Assembly (NCBI GenBank): GCA_030835345.1 | Contig: JAURPH010000006.1 | Location: 64,703 to 128,702, forward strand | Direction of reading: 5' to 3' | DNA: 64,000 bases | Source of the DNA: Thermodesulfobacteriota bacterium | GTDB lineage: Bacteria; Desulfobacterota_D; UBA1144 | Shown here: positions 1 to 8,392 of the stretch, in pieces | Position numbering within the stretch: position 1 is the stretch's first letter | How the letters are laid out: each line of letters opens with the position of its first letter | Notes under the pieces: model-generated | The model's database searches: none | What the model saw: the letters and a program-made list of their open reading frames with translations, nothing else | What the model was told of the DNA's origin: nothing | Position numbers and translations under genes: made by a program

Positions 1-2
1 TA

Positions 3-410
3 GCTACTGAAATTGCTTTAAAAATAAAAGAAATTGCATACATACATGCTGAAGGTGGTCTATCTTCTGAAATTAAACATGGTCCTATAGCCCTATTAGA
101 TAAAAAGTTTCCAGTTATTTTGTTAATTTCAAATGATAAAAAAACAATTCATAATGAAATTACTAGCCTTAATGAAATAGTTTCAAGAACTACTAAAGTA
201 GTAGTTGTAGCACAAGAATCTGTAGTCAAAAAATTTGATATGAAGATATCATCGTTAATCGATATTATATCAATTCCTGATTACGAGGGGGATTTAGTTT
301 CTCTAACTTATTTAATACCACTACAGCTTCTCACTTATCATCTTGCAAAGAATAAATCATTATCAATTGATCAGCCTAGAAATTTAGCAAAAGTGGTAAC
401 TGTTGAGTAG
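3..410 (+). CDS. glmS: glutamine-fructose-6-phosphate aminotransferase, C-terminal part (5' truncated by window)
   Basis: Frame 3 is open from base 3: ATEIALKIKEIAYIHAEGGLSSEIKHGPIALLDKK...IPLQLLTYHLAKNKSLSIDQPRNLAKVVTVE, the SIS/GlmS C-terminal signature. The ORF track starts too late. Confidence 0.95.
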   Translation, partial: ATEIALKIKEIAYIHAEGGLSSEIKHGPIALLDKKFPVILLISNDKKTIHNEITSLNEIVSRTTKVVVVAQESVVKKFDMKISSLIDIISIPDYEGDLVSLTYLIPLQLLTYHLAKNKSLSIDQPRNLAKVVTVE

Positions 411-462
411 GTTTAGAATGATATATACTTAAATTATTGATATTTAATTATTTTTTTCTTAA

Positions 463-852
463 TTAGATTTTTTCACAAACAGATTTCAAGACTTTTTCTA
501 TATTTGAATTCGGGGTGACATAATTCCACTCATCTTTCATTGTAATTCTTTCGGAATCACCCATAAACATGTGACCTGTATATAGAGTTAAATCTAAAAA
601 CTTTACTCTAAATAATTCACAATCCCCCATTGTATATCCTTGACTTGAACGATATTTATCCATAAATTTATTCTTATATTCATTTTTAGACCAAAAATAA
701 ACATAACCATTCTTTTCACGAATTCGATCATAATCTACATAAAAATCATTATTATCTGAAGTAGATGTTAAATATTTCCATTCACCCAGAGAGGTTGACG
801 GAAAAAGGAAAAAAGATAAAAAGACAGTTAATATTGGTATTAATTTTTTCAT
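463..852 (-). CDS. small secreted protein, possibly surface-adhesin E-like
   Basis: MKKLIPILTVFLSFFLFPSTSLG signal peptide, then WKYLTSTSDNNDFYVDYDRIREKNGYVYFWSK. Start moved to MKK. Confidence 0.5.
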   Translation of the reverse strand: MKKLIPILTVFLSFFLFPSTSLGEWKYLTSTSDNNDFYVDYDRIREKNGYVYFWSKNEYKNKFMDKYRSSQGYTMGDCELFRVKFLDLTLYTGHMFMGDSERITMKDEWNYVTPNSNIEKVLKSVCEKI

Positions 853-862
853 ATTGTTATTT

Positions 863-1117
863 TTATTCTTCATCATCATAGTTAAGATCAAAGTGAAACC
901 CTCTCTTTTTCTCTTTTATGATAGTGTCTCTATTTAAAATGTACTTATTAGAAAGATAATCAACAAATTTACCAAATTCTTCAGATGATTTTTCAACTCG
1001 AATCAATAATTCATCCTTTTCATCTAAAGTCATATTAGGAAAGAAATTCATTGTTTTTCTGATTGTTTCTTTTTTTCTGTAATCTTCTATTTTTCTATTC
1101 TCTTCTTCTTTGTTCAT
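863..1117 (-). CDS. small charged hypothetical protein
   Basis: ORF from ATG at 1117 (MNKEEENRKIEDYRKK...), preceded on the minus strand by TATAATTTATTTATG. Confidence 0.5.
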   Translation of the reverse strand: MNKEEENRKIEDYRKKETIRKTMNFFPNMTLDEKDELLIRVEKSSEEFGKFVDYLSNKYILNRDTIIKEKKRGFHFDLNYDDEE

Positions 1118-1137
1118 AAATAAATTATAAGACACTG

Positions 1138-1175
1138 TGTCATTTTGACATCTACTGTTTTATAATTTTTTTATG
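1138..1175 (+). promoter_or_regulatory. duplicated promoter/start element, copy 1
   Basis: TGTCATTTTGACATCTACTGTTTTATAATTTTTTTATG; contains the perfect inverted repeat TGTCA-TTT-TGACA and TATAAT 6 nt before the HNH ATG. Confidence 0.6.
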
Positions 1176-2114
1176 AATTCCTACATAAAAGACCTCATTG
1201 ATTTAATCCTGAATGGGAGTATGGACAATACTTACAAGATGTCTTGGATTAAATCAATTGTTGAGGTTTGTGAACAAGACTGTAAAGAAAAGATAGACTT
1301 TGATGAACTGTCCCCTCTTATATACAAATATTATTGGAATCAAACATACTTCTTTGATCTAAACCAAGGTTCTAATGTAAATAAAATCCCCGTGATACTC
1401 CAACTTGTTAAAGAAGGTATCGAAAACTACAAACAAAAATTTATCAAAACTCAACCCATAACCTTTCTAAGACATCCTTCACCTGTTGAAACATTTGTAC
1501 CAATTAAACAGATTAGTTCCGTTCTTAATGAAAATGTCTCCTGGAGGTTCTTACAGTTAGATGGAAAAACATACGATACTTATGAAGTCGATCGAAAAAA
1601 TAAAACAATCACTTTAAAACATCCTGAACTCATCAAGGAATATTCTGACATTCTGTTCTCCCTGATAAATTATCGTTGGTCTCAAAAACTAGAGGATCTT
1701 GATGGATCTCCAAGAGTTTCGAAGAAGATACTTGGTGTTGATAGAGACCAAACACCAAAAAGAAACTCCTTAAAAAAGTTTCATAAATATCTCGATAAAG
1801 AAAACCCCAACAGGATTTGTTTTATCACAGGTGAAGAAATTCCTGAAGATCAAGTCTCCGTTGACCATGTTATTCCATGGTCTTATATGTATTCAGATGA
1901 TTTATGGAATTTGGTTTATGTTAGTAAATCAGTCAATAGTTTTAAGAGTAATAGACTTCCGAACGAGAAAATAATCAAAAAACTTGAGAAAAGAAATAAA
2001 AAATTATTAGATAAATTAACTTCTAATGGAATTACAGGTAAAGATGTTGATCAATTAAAATTGTCCAATGAAAGAGATTGGGTTGTTCATCATTGGACTG
2101 GATTCAAAGGTTGA
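1173..2114 (+). CDS. HNH endonuclease domain protein
   Basis: RICFITGEEIPEDQVSVDHVIPWSYMYSDDLWNLVYVSKSVNSFKSNRLP matches the HNH pattern (DH..PWS...D.WNLV....N..K). Confidence 0.8.
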   Translation: MNSYIKDLIDLILNGSMDNTYKMSWIKSIVEVCEQDCKEKIDFDELSPLIYKYYWNQTYFFDLNQGSNVNKIPVILQLVKEGIENYKQKFIKTQPITFLRHPSPVETFVPIKQISSVLNENVSWRFLQLDGKTYDTYEVDRKNKTITLKHPELIKEYSDILFSLINYRWSQKLEDLDGSPRVSKKILGVDRDQTPKRNSLKKFHKYLDKENPNRICFITGEEIPEDQVSVDHVIPWSYMYSDDLWNLVYVSKSVNSFKSNRLPNEKIIKKLEKRNKKLLDKLTSNGITGKDVDQLKLSNERDWVVHHWTGFKG

Positions 2115-2115
2115 T

Positions 2116-2538
2116 ATGGAGAACTCAATAAAAAAATTATTAGAAATGAATTTCCAAGTAATCGGTGAATTCTTTATTAAAGATTCAAATTTTCATATTG
2201 AATGTGAAGAAAGATTTCTTTCTATGGATAAATTCATATATGTTCATACAATCGATAACCAAATTGTTAGAGTCGGATCTAGTAAAGGTAAATTACAAAA
2301 TAGAATGAAATCATGGGAAAGAGATGTATCTAAATCCCTAAAAGGAATTAAGAGTTCAACTCCATTATGGGAAGGTGAACGATGGAAGGAATTACTCAAG
2401 AATAATAGTGGTGTCCTTTACGGTAAACAAGGTAGTCTTGTTAAAACTGATGTAGGAGAAATAAATACCTTCCTTAGTGAAGAATCATACTTAATTAGTG
2501 AACTTCTACCAATCATGAATAGAAGTAAATATAGATAA
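2116..2538 (+). CDS. GIY-YIG-like nuclease domain protein
   Basis: FIYVHTIDNQIVRVGSSKGKLQNRMKSWERDV...EESYLISELLPIMNRS resembles GIY/YIG motifs plus a C-terminal E...P..N. ATG at 2116 lies 1 nt after the HNH stop. Confidence 0.6.
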   Translation: MENSIKKLLEMNFQVIGEFFIKDSNFHIECEERFLSMDKFIYVHTIDNQIVRVGSSKGKLQNRMKSWERDVSKSLKGIKSSTPLWEGERWKELLKNNSGVLYGKQGSLVKTDVGEINTFLSEESYLISELLPIMNRSKYR

Positions 2539-2555
2539 TTAAACTACAAGAACTA

Positions 2556-2593
2556 TGTTAATTTGACATCTACTGTTTTATAATTTCTTTATG
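2556..2593 (+). promoter_or_regulatory. duplicated promoter/start element, copy 2
   Basis: TGTTAATTTGACATCTACTGTTTTATAATTTCTTTATG, 35/38 identical to 1138..1175. Confidence 0.6.
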
Positions 2594-2725
2594 GAAGTAA
2601 GATCTAAAAAGTACTTTAATTACAACCCAAAGTTCAAAGAGTCGAAAATCATATATTATTCTAAATTTAATCCGTTACAGTGGAATAGTTTTGCTTACAT
2701 AAGGGTGAAACATGCTGAAGCTTGA
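2591..2725 (+). CDS. small 44-aa hypothetical ORF or gene remnant
   Basis: MEVRSKKYFNYNPKFKESKIIYYSKFNPLQWNSFAYIRVKHAEA directly after the second copy of the duplicated promoter/start element. Confidence 0.35.
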   Translation: MEVRSKKYFNYNPKFKESKIIYYSKFNPLQWNSFAYIRVKHAEA

Positions 2726-2809
2726 GAAACAAATTTAACGAAAATTAGTAAGAGTAAAGTAGTTGTATAAAATCTTTTACTAAAACTCACATCTAGTTAT
2801 GATTATAAT

Positions 2810-2986
2810 ATGGATTCAGTGATGGATGATTTACAAATTAAAGCCGATTTTCTTATCAATCTTGCTAAAAAAGATTTTGAAAAGTATAAGACCGAAGTTG
2901 ATAAGCTAACCCCCGAGGAAAAGAAATTCTTTATTAATTACACTAAAAAAATGATAAATTCTCTTGAAAAATCCGCTCAAAACTGA
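2810..2986 (+). CDS. small 58-aa hypothetical protein
   Basis: MDSVMDDLQIKADFLINLAKKDFEKYKTEVDKLTPEEKKFFINYTKKMINSLEKSAQN; absent from the supplied ORF track. Confidence 0.4.
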   Translation: MDSVMDDLQIKADFLINLAKKDFEKYKTEVDKLTPEEKKFFINYTKKMINSLEKSAQN

Positions 2987-3084
2987 AATTTCTGAATTTT
3001 TAGTTAAAAGTTCCTCATTGTTTTAAATATTTTTGTTGTTATATCATTTAAATTTGGTAAATTTGTGTTCATAGGGAGGTATAT

Positions 3085-3834
3085 ATGAAAAATTTTCTTT
3101 ATACACTATTTTTTTCTTTACTAGTTTTTCCCTTAGCCTCGCATGCTTCAGGAAATTTAGAATCTACTGATCTTGTTGGTGTAACTTTTTGGGTTATCTC
3201 TGTAGCCCTTGTTGCATCTACTGCATTCTTCTTTTTTGAATCACTAAGAGTGAAGGGTAAGTTTAGAACATCATTAGTTGTAAGTGGTTTAGTAACACTT
3301 GTGGCCGCAATACATTATTTTTATATGAGAGATGTTTGGGTTTCAACTGGTACATCACCTACAGTATTTAGATATATTGATTGGGTAATAACAGTTCCGC
3401 TTCTAATGATTGAATTTTATTTAATATTAGCTGCATGTACCAAAGTATCTCTAGGTGTCTTTTGGAGACTTACATTAGGAACATTAGTTATGCTCATAGC
3501 TGGATATTTAGGTGAAGCCGGTTTTATCGATTCCACAATTGGTTTTGTTGTTGGAATGGGTGGATGGGCCTACATTCTATATGAAATATTTGCTGGTGAG
3601 GCTGCAACAGTTAATGCTAGCCAGGCAACTCCTGCTGTACAATCAGCTTACAATTCTATGAAATGGATTGTTACAATAGGTTGGGCAATTTATCCACTTG
3701 GTTATTTCTTTGGTTATTTAGCTGGTGGTGCTGATGATGCTAGCCTTAATGTAATTTATAACTTAGCTGACTTCGTTAATAAAATTGGTTACGGTCTTGT
3801 AATTTGGGCCGCAGCATCTTCAGAAGTTGATTAA
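3085..3834 (+). CDS. proteorhodopsin, predicted green-tuned proton pump
   Basis: Signal peptide; helix C RYIDWVITVPLLMIEFYLIL with D/T/E at PR positions 97/101/108 and Leu at 105; HYFYMRDVW (His75 equivalent); NLADFVNKIGYG with retinal Lys. SD AGGGAGGT upstream. Confidence 0.98.
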   Translation: MKNFLYTLFFSLLVFPLASHASGNLESTDLVGVTFWVISVALVASTAFFFFESLRVKGKFRTSLVVSGLVTLVAAIHYFYMRDVWVSTGTSPTVFRYIDWVITVPLLMIEFYLILAACTKVSLGVFWRLTLGTLVMLIAGYLGEAGFIDSTIGFVVGMGGWAYILYEIFAGEAATVNASQATPAVQSAYNSMKWIVTIGWAIYPLGYFFGYLAGGADDASLNVIYNLADFVNKIGYGLVIWAAASSEVD

Positions 3835-3845
3835 TTCATAATTTA

Positions 3846-3875
3846 AAGCATGCACTATTAACATGGTGCATGCTT
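3846..3875 (+). terminator. perfect 10-bp hairpin between proteorhodopsin and crtI (attenuator, processing site or weak terminator)
   Basis: AAGCATGCAC-TATTAACATG-GTGCATGCTT followed by TATATTTAAATG; no long U-tract. Confidence 0.6.
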
Positions 3876-3883
3876 ATATTTAA

Positions 3884-5374
3884 ATGAAAAAAATTCAAAC
3901 ATTAGTTGTAGGCGGGGGTTTTGGCGGAATGGCCGCGGCTCTTAGAGCTAAGGCAATGGGTCACGATGTAACATTAATAGATAGGCTTGAATTACTCGGT
4001 GGAAGGGCTCAAATAATAACTAAAAATGGATATAAACATGATACTGGTCCAACTGTAATCACTGCACCTTTTCTTTTTGAAGAACTATTTAATTTATTCA
4101 ATGAAAATATTAAAGAGTATATTACATTTGTCCCCCTAGAACCATGGTATAGGTTCTATTTTCATGACTCAACAACATTCGATTATTCGTCATCAATCTC
4201 TAAAACAAAAAAAGAAATAGCAAAGTTTTCACTCGAGGATTCAGAGGGTTATGAGTCTTTATTGAAAAAATCTGAAGAAATTTTTAATATTGGTTTTACA
4301 AAACTTTCTGCTCAACCTTTTACTTCTTTTTGGACTATGATTAAACAGATTCCTCATTTAATTAAATTAAAAAGTTATTTGAGTGTTTCTTCTTTCGTTT
4401 CGAAATACATTAAAAATACTAAAATAAGATCTGCCTTATCCATTCATCCACTTTTGGTCGGTGGAAACCCTTTTACAACAACATCAATTTATTCATTGAT
4501 ACATTACCTAGAAAGAAAGTGGGGAGTGTTCTTCTGTATGGGTGGTACAGGTAAATTGGTTGAAGAGCTATCTAATTTGATTAAACGTCAAGGTATTAAG
4601 ATTATTCTTAATGAGGATATAGTAAAAGTTCAGCATAAGGATAATATTGCAAAATATGCTATTTCTAATACAGGGAAAAAATATGATTTTGATAATTTAA
4701 TTTATAATGGTGATCCCCCCACTTTTTATGCAGAAGTTTTAAGTCCCAAACGCAAAAACCTTTTAAACCCAATAATGCCAGATAAATTTTTAAGTTACTC
4801 AATGGGCTTGTATGTTTTATTTTTTGGTACAAAAAAGAAATATGATGGAGTAGCACACCATACAATTTGGCTAACGGAAAGATTTAAAACTTTACTTGAA
4901 GATATTTTTGAGAAAAAAAAATTAACAAAAGATTTTTCCTTATATATTCATAGACCAACTGCTACTGATGAAAGTTTTGCACCCTTAGGTTGTGATAGCT
5001 TTTATGTTTTATGCCCAGTACCAAACCTAAAGAATAATTTAAATTGGGATCTAGAAGGAGAGAATCTTAAGTGCAATATTATTAATGAGCTTGAAAAAAC
5101 TATCATGCCTGATCTGAAAAAATACATTACTGATATTTCCTACATGACACCTAAGAGCTTCAAAACAAATTATAGATCAATGTGGGGCGCTGGCTTTTCA
5201 ATTGCTCCTAAATTTTACCAGTCAGCATGGTTTAGATATCACAATCAAGATCCTAAAATAAAAAATATTTTCTTTTCTGCAGCAGGGTCACATCCTGGTG
5301 CAGGTATCCCTGGAGTTTTATCCTCCGCTAAAGTTGTTGAGAAAATTCTAAGAGAGCAAGAGGTTAGATATTAA
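3884..5374 (+). CDS. crtI: phytoene desaturase
   Basis: VVGGGFGGMAAALRAKAMGHDVTLIDRLELLGGRAQ...KHDTGPTVITAP...AAGSHPGAGIPGVLSSAK. Confidence 0.95.
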   Translation: MKKIQTLVVGGGFGGMAAALRAKAMGHDVTLIDRLELLGGRAQIITKNGYKHDTGPTVITAPFLFEELFNLFNENIKEYITFVPLEPWYRFYFHDSTTFDYSSSISKTKKEIAKFSLEDSEGYESLLKKSEEIFNIGFTKLSAQPFTSFWTMIKQIPHLIKLKSYLSVSSFVSKYIKNTKIRSALSIHPLLVGGNPFTTTSIYSLIHYLERKWGVFFCMGGTGKLVEELSNLIKRQGIKIILNEDIVKVQHKDNIAKYAISNTGKKYDFDNLIYNGDPPTFYAEVLSPKRKNLLNPIMPDKFLSYSMGLYVLFFGTKKKYDGVAHHTIWLTERFKTLLEDIFEKKKLTKDFSLYIHRPTATDESFAPLGCDSFYVLCPVPNLKNNLNWDLEGENLKCNIINELEKTIMPDLKKYITDISYMTPKSFKTNYRSMWGAGFSIAPKFYQSAWFRYHNQDPKIKNIFFSAAGSHPGAGIPGVLSSAKVVEKILREQEVRY

Positions 5375-6209
5375 TAATCAATTATTATCTTTAAAAAGAA
5401 ACGGAAAAAGTTTCTATTGGGCAAGCAAGGTATTGTCTAGGGATAAGATTGATAAAGTATCTCAACTATATTATGTGTTGAGAGATTTAGATGATTTAGC
5501 AGATAATGATATTGATAAAAAAAATGTATTTATAAATCTGCAAAATTTTATTAATTCTAAAGAAGCAGATACTAATGATCCTGTTCTTTTAAAGCATTTA
5601 GATTTTTTTAATAATGTTAAATCTAATTTTAATTATAAACAATATTTTAATGAGTTTTTAGATGGAATGATTTTTGATCAGAATGAAAAGGTTCTTATAA
5701 AAGATAAAAAAGAGCTATTAGAGTATTGTTATAAAGTCGCAGGTACTGTTGGATTAATGATGTGTCCTATTCTGGGTGCATTGAGTGATGATGCCAAAAC
5801 ACATGCATCAAATCTAGGAATAGCTATGCAATTAACAAATATCGCTCGAGATGTTTTTGAAGATGCATCTAACAATAGACGCTATATCCCAGGTGACGAA
5901 TGCAATAATTTAGAACCTTTCAAAATTCACAATAGAGATGCTAAGGAAGATCCAAGACAAAAAGAATTATTAAGAAATTCCATAATACAGTTACTAGATT
6001 ATGCTGACGAGCATTATGAGTTAGCAAAAAAAGGATATAGGTTCTTACCCTTTCGTTCAAAAATTTGTATATCCATAGCTGCAAACATTTATAGAGAAAT
6101 AGGAATAATCATTAAAAAAAACAATTATCAGCTCTCTAATAAAAGATATTATGTTTCTAAAAGGAGAAAGTTTATTATTTCTTTAAAAACAATTTTAGGA
6201 TTTGCTTAG
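5370..6209 (+). CDS. crtB: phytoene synthase; start probably ATT at 5370
   Basis: GKSFYWASKVL and YYVLRDLDDLADN plus TNIARDVFEDASNNRRYIP. The conserved N-terminus lies upstream of the TTG used in the ORF track. Confidence 0.9.
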   Translation: MNNQLLSLKRNGKSFYWASKVLSRDKIDKVSQLYYVLRDLDDLADNDIDKKNVFINLQNFINSKEADTNDPVLLKHLDFFNNVKSNFNYKQYFNEFLDGMIFDQNEKVLIKDKKELLEYCYKVAGTVGLMMCPILGALSDDAKTHASNLGIAMQLTNIARDVFEDASNNRRYIPGDECNNLEPFKIHNRDAKEDPRQKELLRNSIIQLLDYADEHYELAKKGYRFLPFRSKICISIAANIYREIGIIIKKNNYQLSNKRYYVSKRRKFIISLKTILGFA

Positions 6210-6216
6210 ATTGAAC

Positions 6217-7311
6217 ATGGCTATTAATAGAACTATATCTGTATTTGGTGGTGGTTGCGCAGGTTATTCATTGATTAAAGAGCTATCAAAAATAAATGGA
6301 ATTGATATAAATTTCTACTTGGGAACAGATAGTGTAAAAGATAATTACTGGGGATTTTGGGAAAATAAAAATGATAGCTTTCATTTTCCTATTCATGCCA
6401 AGTGGTATAAGTGGAAGATTTCTGATTGGAATGATGAAGTAGATTTTGAATCACGAGAGAATCCATATTGTATTGTGAAGAGATCTGAATGGTATAATTT
6501 TTGTAAAAATGAAGCTTCCTCCAAATCAGTAAAATTTATACGAGAGAATATAGATGAAAATAATGGAATTTATTATAGAAAGAATAGAGAAGCAATAAAG
6601 TCAGATTATATTTTTGACTGTAGAACAAAAGCCTTTGAGGATGAAGTCTACAAGCAACAGTTCAAAGGATTTTTAATTCAAGTAAATGAAAGTGTATTTG
6701 ATAGTTCAGTTGTAAACCTTATGGATTTTAGATGTAATCAAGAAGATGGAATTCAATTTATTTATTTATTGCCTTTTTCGTCTAAGCTTGCATTGATTGA
6801 ACCAACAACATACTCATATTCCACAAAAAGCGATGATTTTTATCTAAATACTTTAAAGAAATATTTGTTAGAAATATATAATGTTAAAGATTTCAAGATC
6901 CTTAATGAAGAAAAAGGAATAATTCCATTAGCATTACTTCCTGCTGATAACAATACTGCCATTTCAGTTGGAGTAAGAGGAAGAGCTAATAGACCAGCAT
7001 CAGGTTATACTTTTTACTTTATACAGCTTCAAGTTAAAAAAGCATTTGATTGCATTGTAAAAAGAAAAGATAAATTTAATTTAAATATACATTCGTTGTT
7101 AATTCGATTCCTAGACAATGTCTTTTTAGATGTTCTTAAATCTAATCCAAAATTGGCTCCAAAAATATTTATTTCTTTTGCTAAGTCTTTTACTGGTAAT
7201 GAGTTAGCAGATTTTATGACAAATAGAATTAAGTTAAAATCATTATTTCAAATGATTATAAATCTTCCTAAATTACCTTTTATAAAATCTTTTTTCAGGA
7301 ATTTATTTTAA
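6217..7311 (+). CDS. crtY: lycopene beta-cyclase, CrtY type
   Basis: ISVFGGGCAGYSLIKEL, YWGFWEN, NRPASGYTFYFIQ; position between crtB and blh. Confidence 0.9.
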   Translation: MAINRTISVFGGGCAGYSLIKELSKINGIDINFYLGTDSVKDNYWGFWENKNDSFHFPIHAKWYKWKISDWNDEVDFESRENPYCIVKRSEWYNFCKNEASSKSVKFIRENIDENNGIYYRKNREAIKSDYIFDCRTKAFEDEVYKQQFKGFLIQVNESVFDSSVVNLMDFRCNQEDGIQFIYLLPFSSKLALIEPTTYSYSTKSDDFYLNTLKKYLLEIYNVKDFKILNEEKGIIPLALLPADNNTAISVGVRGRANRPASGYTFYFIQLQVKKAFDCIVKRKDKFNLNIHSLLIRFLDNVFLDVLKSNPKLAPKIFISFAKSFTGNELADFMTNRIKLKSLFQMIINLPKLPFIKSFFRNLF

Positions 7312-8108
7312 TGGATTTTTTAACTGTAATTTCAATCGGATTAATAATTGTAATTGGCTTACCTCATGGAGCTTTAGATGGGTCAGTCTTTATTTGTTTA
7401 AATCTTAATAAAAATATATGGAACATATTATTGTTTGTAACCTTATATCTTTTACTTGCTTCTTTAGTTGCATTTTCATGGTTCTATTTTCCCCAGGTTT
7501 CATTAATATTTTTTTTATTAATAAGTATTTTTCATTTTGGCATGGGTGATTTTCAGTGGACAACTGGCTTAGATAAATATCTTTATGGTTTTTTAAATGG
7601 CGGAATTATAATCCTAGGTATAAGTTATTTTAATTTTGATACTGTTAATAATGTTTATAAATATTTAAGTATAAATACAGATTTGGTTTGGAAATTTCAC
7701 AATTTTGCTAATATAGTTTTTTTAATTTTACTACCATTCTTTTTAACTAATATTGACAAACTTAGAACTGTGGATTTTTTTAGAATATTTTTATCAATTC
7801 TATTAATTATTTTATTACCTCCAATTGTGGCATTTGCAATATATTTTTGCTTTATTCATAGCTATAACCATTTTAGTAGGATTGTCCCTGTTCTTAAGAA
7901 TCAGATGAACTCCATAAAAATTCTCTATACTTTTTTAATATTTACGATATTCAGTTGGTTAATAGGGTTTATTATTTATAAATATTTCATTGGCACTTTT
8001 GGAGCAGAAGAGCTAATTTATAGGATTTTATTTATAGGTTTAGCTGCACTAACAGTTCCACATATGATTTTGATAGATTTTTATTTTAGACCAAAGAATA
8101 GGATATAG
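7311..8108 (+). CDS. blh: beta-carotene 15,15'-dioxygenase, Brp/Blh family
   Basis: Multi-helix protein with GLPHGALDG, IFHFGMGD, FIHSYNHF and TVPHMILID histidine motifs. Confidence 0.92.
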   Translation: MDFLTVISIGLIIVIGLPHGALDGSVFICLNLNKNIWNILLFVTLYLLLASLVAFSWFYFPQVSLIFFLLISIFHFGMGDFQWTTGLDKYLYGFLNGGIIILGISYFNFDTVNNVYKYLSINTDLVWKFHNFANIVFLILLPFFLTNIDKLRTVDFFRIFLSILLIILLPPIVAFAIYFCFIHSYNHFSRIVPVLKNQMNSIKILYTFLIFTIFSWLIGFIIYKYFIGTFGAEELIYRILFIGLAALTVPHMILIDFYFRPKNRI

Positions 8109-8110
8109 TA

Positions 8111-8392
8111 ATGAGAATTGATATTGTAGAAATTAATCACAATTTATTCGATGTAAATATTGTAGATAAAGTTGAAACGTTTCATAGAATAGAATTAGAT
8201 AATGATTACCATCAAAAACTTTCAAAAGGTAAAATACAAAAGAAAGAACTTATTCTTTTTAGTATTGAATTCCTCCTATTAAGAGAACCAAACACTGCAA
8301 TACTCAGTTCCTTTAAGTTACAATTGATAAACACTTATTTCCCAGAGTATGAAAATGAAATTATAATTAAGATAGAGGAGTCACAAAAATGA
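8111..8392 (+). CDS. conserved hypothetical protein upstream of purD
   Basis: ELILFSIEFLLLREPNTAILSSFKLQLINTYFPEYENEI; stop overlaps the purD start. Confidence 0.7.
   Translation: MRIDIVEINHNLFDVNIVDKVETFHRIELDNDYHQKLSKGKIQKKELILFSIEFLLLREPNTAILSSFKLQLINTYFPEYENEIIIKIEESQK

Noticed and set aside
2068-2115. N-terminal part of the GIY-YIG-like ORF overlapping the HNH gene
   Set aside because: An in-frame ATG at 2116, 1 nt after the HNH stop, is more plausible; the upstream residues mirror the HNH coding sequence in another frame.
4665-4865. Antisense ORFs listed in the track (4665-4865 -, 13110-13454 -, 25939-26187 -, 38769-38975 -, 53965-54183 + and similar)
   Set aside because: Each lies fully opposite a confidently identified gene, has no recognisable motif, and looks like AT-rich shadow coding.
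5433-5435. TTG start for crtB as given by the ORF track
   Set aside because: It would remove the conserved GKSFYWASKVL N-terminal motif, which is intact in frame upstream.
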